Source: Bacteroidales bacterium UBA6377
Lineage (GTDB): Bacteria > Bacteroidota > Bacteroidia > Bacteroidales > UBA932
Assembly: GCA_002438805.1 (NCBI GenBank)
Contig: DJQV01000003.1
Span: 1 to 28,685, forward strand
Length of the DNA stretch: 28,685 bases
Direction: 5' to 3'
The translations under genes were made by a program, and so were the position numbers. Below the pieces are notes generated by a model. That model made no database searches. It was given only the letters and a program-made list of their open reading frames with translations, and was not told where the DNA came from. Of this stretch, positions 25,953-28,685 are shown in pieces (the stretch's first letter is position 1; every line of letters begins with the position of its first letter).

Positions 25953-26061
25953 AGGTTAGCGCATTTTCCATGAGTTTTGCTATAACCTGCGGCCAAGAAA
26001 GCCGCTGGACTGCGATTTCCAAGCTAGGTTAGAGTGTTCTGCCGTCATTATGCTATAACCT
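25953..26061. repeat. Two 36-bp elements with shared ends, 73 bp apart
   Basis: 25953-25988 and 26026-26061 both begin AGGTTAG and end TGCTATAACCT, while their middles differ. The ends of each are inverted repeats (AGGTTA with TAACCT), so each can fold. Between them is a small hairpin, GCGGC/GCCGC at 25989-26005. The second element overlaps the stop codon of the ADP-ribosylglycohydrolase gene. Confidence 0.6.
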
Positions 26062-27331
26062 CAGTAGTGTATGTGCACCGGCTTCCGTTGAAAAAACGCT
26101 GGAGGGCCTCGGCGAATATGTCGTCCGGGGAGACAAGGTCGAAGAGGGTCATCGAGGAGCGGAACTTGAGCGCGTCCGTCACTCCGAGGATGCTCACTGC
26201 ACTGCGGCCTTCGTGGGCGAGCATTGCGAGCGTGGCTTCACGTAGTCTACTGCCGAGGGTCGGGTCTTGAAGGTAGTGCCTGGCTTCGTCCAGCGAGTCT
26301 ATGCCGTAGTATTCCGACATTCCGGATCTTCCCAGGCCCTTGATTTGTGGGAATATGAACCATATCCAGTGACTTTCTTTCCGTCCGTTGCGCAATTCTT
26401 GCAAGGCGGTTTCGTATGTGTGGAAGCGCTCCTGCGCCTCGATGAATCTGCCGAGGGTCTCACTTGAGGCTTTCCCCGGCTTGTACGTCTCGAAGATCCC
26501 GCCGTATGCAGAGTGCTGTGCGAGAGCTGATATGGTGTCGCGGAACCCTTTTGGCAGTTTGCCCCATGCACTGCTGAGGATGTTTTCCGGAATTGTCTTG
26601 TAGAATGCTTCCGCGATGCCTCCAGTGATGCAGGCGAGCGTGTCGCTGTCGCCTCCCATGGAGACGGCTTTGCGGATGGCGTCTTCGTAGTCGCTTGATT
26701 CCAGAAATGCGATTATAGCTTCCGGCACCGTCCCTTGACAGGTCGAATCCCAACCGTATGTCTTGTTGAGGCTTGTCCAAGTGCGGTTGAGGTCATAGCC
26801 GTATTTGCCGGTGATGTATTCCCTTATGTCGTCTTTGGATTTGCCGTTGCGGGCCATCCATATTGCTGCGGCTGTGGCCTGTGCTCCTTTTATGCCTTCG
26901 GGGTGGTTGTGGGTGATTGATGCGGAGATTCCAGCGACCATCTCTGTCTGTTCGAGGCTGTCAAAGAACCAGCCGCATGGGCTGACGCGCATGGCAGACC
27001 CGTTTCCGCAGGAGTTGTAAGGGTGCCGTTTGCCGTCTGCTGGGTAGCCGTCCTTACCTCGAAGTCCGGCAGGGTTGAATAGCCAGAAGTAGAACATCTC
27101 CCCGTATCCGCCCATAGGGCAGGGGCAGACTTCGGCGAGCCTGACCATATAGCGCTCCAGCATTGCATGGCTGTGGTCCGGGTCGTGCAGCAGCCACAGG
27201 GCCACGGCTGCCGTCATCACGGAGTCATCGGTGTAGTTGCTCCGTGGCGTGAATAGAGGGAAGTTGTAGTCTCTTGTGTTGTTGAACTCATAGCTGCTTC
27301 CTATGATGTCTCCGATTATTGCTCCTGTCAT
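26048..27331 (-). CDS. ADP-ribosylglycohydrolase fused to a DUF1810 domain
   Basis: 427 residues. Residues 1-270 are an ADP-ribosylglycohydrolase (DraG/ARH) domain: opening GAIIGDIIGSSYE, dinuclear-metal motif TDDS at 34-37, GNGSAMR at 109-115, THNHPEG at 140-146 and the second metal motif GGDSDT at 226-231. All are present, so catalysis is expected. Such enzymes remove ADP-ribose from proteins, nucleic acids or small molecules in the cytoplasm. Residues about 291-425 match DUF1810 (RFIEAQERFHTYETAL, SHWIWFIFPQIKGLG), a small domain of uncertain function. The start lies 10 bp after the stop of the YhcG-type nuclease gene, so the two form an operon. The two-domain fusion is the notable point; the linker at 271-290 is short. 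Confidence 0.9.
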   Translation of the reverse strand: MTGAIIGDIIGSSYEFNNTRDYNFPLFTPRSNYTDDSVMTAAVALWLLHDPDHSHAMLERYMVRLAEVCPCPMGGYGEMFYFWLFNPAGLRGKDGYPADGKRHPYNSCGNGSAMRVSPCGWFFDSLEQTEMVAGISASITHNHPEGIKGAQATAAAIWMARNGKSKDDIREYITGKYGYDLNRTWTSLNKTYGWDSTCQGTVPEAIIAFLESSDYEDAIRKAVSMGGDSDTLACITGGIAEAFYKTIPENILSSAWGKLPKGFRDTISALAQHSAYGGIFETYKPGKASSETLGRFIEAQERFHTYETALQELRNGRKESHWIWFIFPQIKGLGRSGMSEYYGIDSLDEARHYLQDPTLGSRLREATLAMLAHEGRSAVSILGVTDALKFRSSMTLFDLVSPDDIFAEALQRFFNGSRCTYTTEVIA

Positions 27332-27341
27332 GGTGTGATGT

Positions 27342-28400
27342 TTAGACTTCGCTTTGCTGAATCTGGAAGATTTCCTTTTGCTTTTCGATTTCGCGTTTGA
27401 GATCTTCTTCGGATGGGAGGTAGGTGAGGTATTTGGCAGTAAAGAGCTGGGGATTTTCGTGAAGGACTGAATATTTGGCTATGTCCTTGCTGGTTTCTGT
27501 GCAGAGGATGAGTCCGATGGTGGGGTTGTCGCCTTCGGTGCGCTTGAGGTCATCATACATTCTGACGTACATATCCATCTGGCCTACGTCCTGATGAGTT
27601 ATTTTAGCGGTCTTGAGGTCAATGAGCAGGAAGGCTTTGAGAAGGTAGTTGTAGAAGACGAGGTCTATGTAGAAGTCTCCGGCATCAGTGGTGATGTGCT
27701 GCTGGCGGGCGACGAAGGCGTAGCCTTTGCCGAGTTCGAGGAGGAATTTCTGGATGTGCGTGAGGATGGAACTTTCGAGTTTGGATTCGGTGAATTCAAT
27801 GTTGCTTGGTAGTCCGAGGAATTCAGCGATGAACGGGTTCTTTAGGAACTCGTGCTTGTCTTTCTGGTAGTCGGCTGTCTTTTCTTGCATTTCACGGATG
27901 ACAGGCTCCTTGTGCTGGGACTGGAGCAGACGGAAGTAGTATTGGGAACCTACATTTCGGTCGAGGGTGCGGACATTCCAATTTTCGGATGCGGCTTCGT
28001 GCATATACCAGTAGCGTGCTTCGCGGTTTTCTTCCGAGAGCAGCGAGCGGTAATGAGACCAGGTCAGATTCGGTACACTTGTGTGCCAAATCTCGTAGTC
28101 AGGGAATTGGAGGTAGAATAGACGAAAGTTACGTAAGTTCCTTTCGCTGTATCCTTTACCGAGTTCTTTCGTTAAGCTGGCAGCCAATCTTTTCAGGAGT
28201 TGTGTGCCATATTCGGCACGCAGTTCTCCTTTTTGTTCTTCCAAGACTATCCTACGGCCCACATTCCAGTATGTGTCAATCATTGACGCATTGACAGCAG
28301 TGTATGCCTTGTCCTTGCCGTCACGGATTATCTTTATTATGTCCGAGACAAACTGATTGTCGGAAGTGTGCATTGTATCAGTTGTGTGCTGCATGTTCAT
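27342..28400 (-). CDS. YhcG-type PDDEXK nuclease (DUF1016)
   Basis: 352 residues. The N-terminal DUF1016_N winged-helix-like region (about 18-165) contains the segments DTYWNVGRRIV and YSERNLRNFRLFY. The C-terminal PD-(D/E)XK nuclease domain (about 185-340) has Asp246 in GDFYIDLVFY, Asp261 and Lys263 in LIDLK and Gln274 in DVGQMDMYV. The family occurs as solitary genes and near restriction-modification or other defence genes, and is thought to act on DNA. A consensus promoter ends only 10 bp before the ATG at 28400, so the mRNA is almost leaderless; internal Met residues at positions 3 and 10 are alternative starts. The next gene, ADP-ribosylglycohydrolase-DUF1810, follows after 10 bp. Confidence 0.9.
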   Translation of the reverse strand: MNMQHTTDTMHTSDNQFVSDIIKIIRDGKDKAYTAVNASMIDTYWNVGRRIVLEEQKGELRAEYGTQLLKRLAASLTKELGKGYSERNLRNFRLFYLQFPDYEIWHTSVPNLTWSHYRSLLSEENREARYWYMHEAASENWNVRTLDRNVGSQYYFRLLQSQHKEPVIREMQEKTADYQKDKHEFLKNPFIAEFLGLPSNIEFTESKLESSILTHIQKFLLELGKGYAFVARQQHITTDAGDFYIDLVFYNYLLKAFLLIDLKTAKITHQDVGQMDMYVRMYDDLKRTEGDNPTIGLILCTETSKDIAKYSVLHENPQLFTAKYLTYLPSEEDLKREIEKQKEIFQIQQSEV

Positions 28401-28410
28401 AGTAAAAATG

Positions 28411-28441
28411 CAAAAATAGTCAATGTATTGAGAACCGCAAA
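28411..28441 (-). promoter_or_regulatory. Consensus Bacteroidetes promoter for the YhcG operon
   Basis: On the minus strand TTTG (28441-28438) and TATTTTTG (28418-28411) are separated by 19 nt, an exact match to TTTG-N19-TAnnTTTG. The transcription start is expected around 28404, within a few bases of the first ATG. Confidence 0.7.
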
Positions 28442-28473
28442 TGTCGAATGTTTGCTTTTAAATGTCTTAATGC

Positions 28474-28555
28474 GCCGTGCAGAAAACGGCCTCTCTGTTG
28501 TACGGGAGCTGCTTGCAAGGGTATGCCGTGCAGAAAACGGCCTCTCTGCTGTACG
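28474..28555. repeat. 31-bp direct repeat, two copies 51 bp apart
   Basis: 28474-28504 and 28525-28555 differ at one of 31 positions. Each starts GCCGTGCAGAAAACGGC, a 5-bp inverted repeat with a 7-nt loop. The pair lies between the 3' end of the gene at the right edge and the YhcG promoter. The 51-bp period is a multiple of three, so a plus-strand frame reads through both, but nothing else supports a gene there. Confidence 0.85.
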
Positions 28556-28572
28556 CGGCCCGGCATTGTTGG

Positions 28573-28685
28573 CTATTTGAGAATAAGTGCGATGAGCAAT
28601 GCTACGATGAGCAGTGCGGCTATTATCAGGAGGCTGTTGTTGCTCTTCTTGCTGTTTGCCTGCGTCAATTCGGCTTCGAGTTGGG
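28573..28685 (-). CDS. 3' end of a gene for a protein with a C-terminal membrane helix
   Basis: Reading in from the right edge on the minus strand, an open frame of 37 codons ends at a TAG (28575-28573). It encodes a polar stretch (QLEAELTQANSKKSNN) followed by about 20 Leu/Ile/Ala residues ending in ILK. This is a plausible tail-anchor or membrane-spanning C-terminus preceded by a coiled coil. The start is outside the window and the family is not recognised. It ends 18 bp from the 31-bp repeats. Confidence 0.45.
   Translation of the reverse strand, partial: QLEAELTQANSKKSNNSLLIIAALLIVALLIALILK

Noticed and set aside
25979..26032. Integron attC-like site between TAACCT and AGGTTAG
   Set aside because: The core sites do not fit the RYYYAAC/GTTRRRY pattern, and there is no integrase.
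25763..26032. Plus-strand open frame of 89 codons across the end of the ZinT-like gene and the spacer
   Set aside because: It overlaps the lipoprotein gene in another frame and crosses the hairpin and repeat elements without any family signature.
25953..26061. CRISPR-like arrangement (36-bp units with a 37-bp spacer)
   Set aside because: The two units match only at their ends and their interiors differ, only two units exist, and no cas genes are present.
28368..28580. Plus-strand open frame of 70 codons with a 17-residue repeat
   Set aside because: The repeat is explained by the 31-bp DNA repeats, and the frame overlaps the YhcG start and promoter.

Overview
The window looks like a chromosomal segment of a Bacteroidetes bacterium, most likely Bacteroidales. 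The basis is a SusC/SusD pair, a hybrid two-component regulator with an AraC output domain, many lipoproteins with short N-terminal signals, and several upstream boxes of the Bacteroidetes form TAnnTTTG (some with TTTG about 19 nt further upstream). Genus cannot be assigned from sequence reading alone. No rRNA, tRNA, CRISPR array, transposase or integrase was seen.

Layout. (1) 1-3616, minus strand: an apparent three-gene operon of a secreted TPR protein with a C-terminal retropepsin-like aspartic protease domain, an unrecognised protein with one C-terminal membrane helix, and a MotA/TolQ/ExbB-like channel protein that runs off the left edge. (2) 3617-3988: a divergent intergenic region with a structured RNA on the minus strand (long hairpin plus U-run, and a competing upstream complement), and a consensus promoter on the plus strand. 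(3) 3989-5365: a DUF234-type ATPase. (4) 5608-23644, plus strand: a polysaccharide utilisation locus (PUL). Its order is HTCS regulator, PKD-domain lipoprotein, SusC, SusD, Asp-box propeller lipoprotein, GH110-like lipoprotein, esterase/six-hairpin glycosidase fusion, and a second propeller lipoprotein. (5) 23710-25860: a DUF4143-type ATPase and a ZinT-like lipoprotein. (6) 25861-26047: a convergent intergenic stretch rich in hairpins and short repeats. (7) 26048-28400, minus strand: a YhcG/DUF1016 nuclease followed by an ADP-ribosylglycohydrolase-DUF1810 fusion. (8) 28474-28685: two copies of a 31-bp repeat, then the 3' end of a gene for a small protein with a C-terminal membrane helix.

How the PUL probably works (inference from families). 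The HTCS senses a released oligosaccharide in the periplasm and activates the downstream genes. Surface lipoproteins (SusD, the PKD protein and perhaps the propellers) capture glycan and SusC imports it. The GH110-like enzyme would remove alpha-1,3-linked galactose, and the fusion protein would remove an ester group and a sugar from the same substrate. From susD to the esterase fusion the genes overlap or nearly touch, which implies translational coupling. The substrate is not proven; an acylated, alpha-galactose-capped glycan is the simplest reading.

The least explained parts are the TPR-protease/membrane/channel operon, the structured RNA in front of it, the esterase-glycosidase fusion, the ADP-ribosylglycohydrolase-DUF1810 fusion next to a nuclease, and the repeat-bearing spacer at 25.9-26.1 kb.
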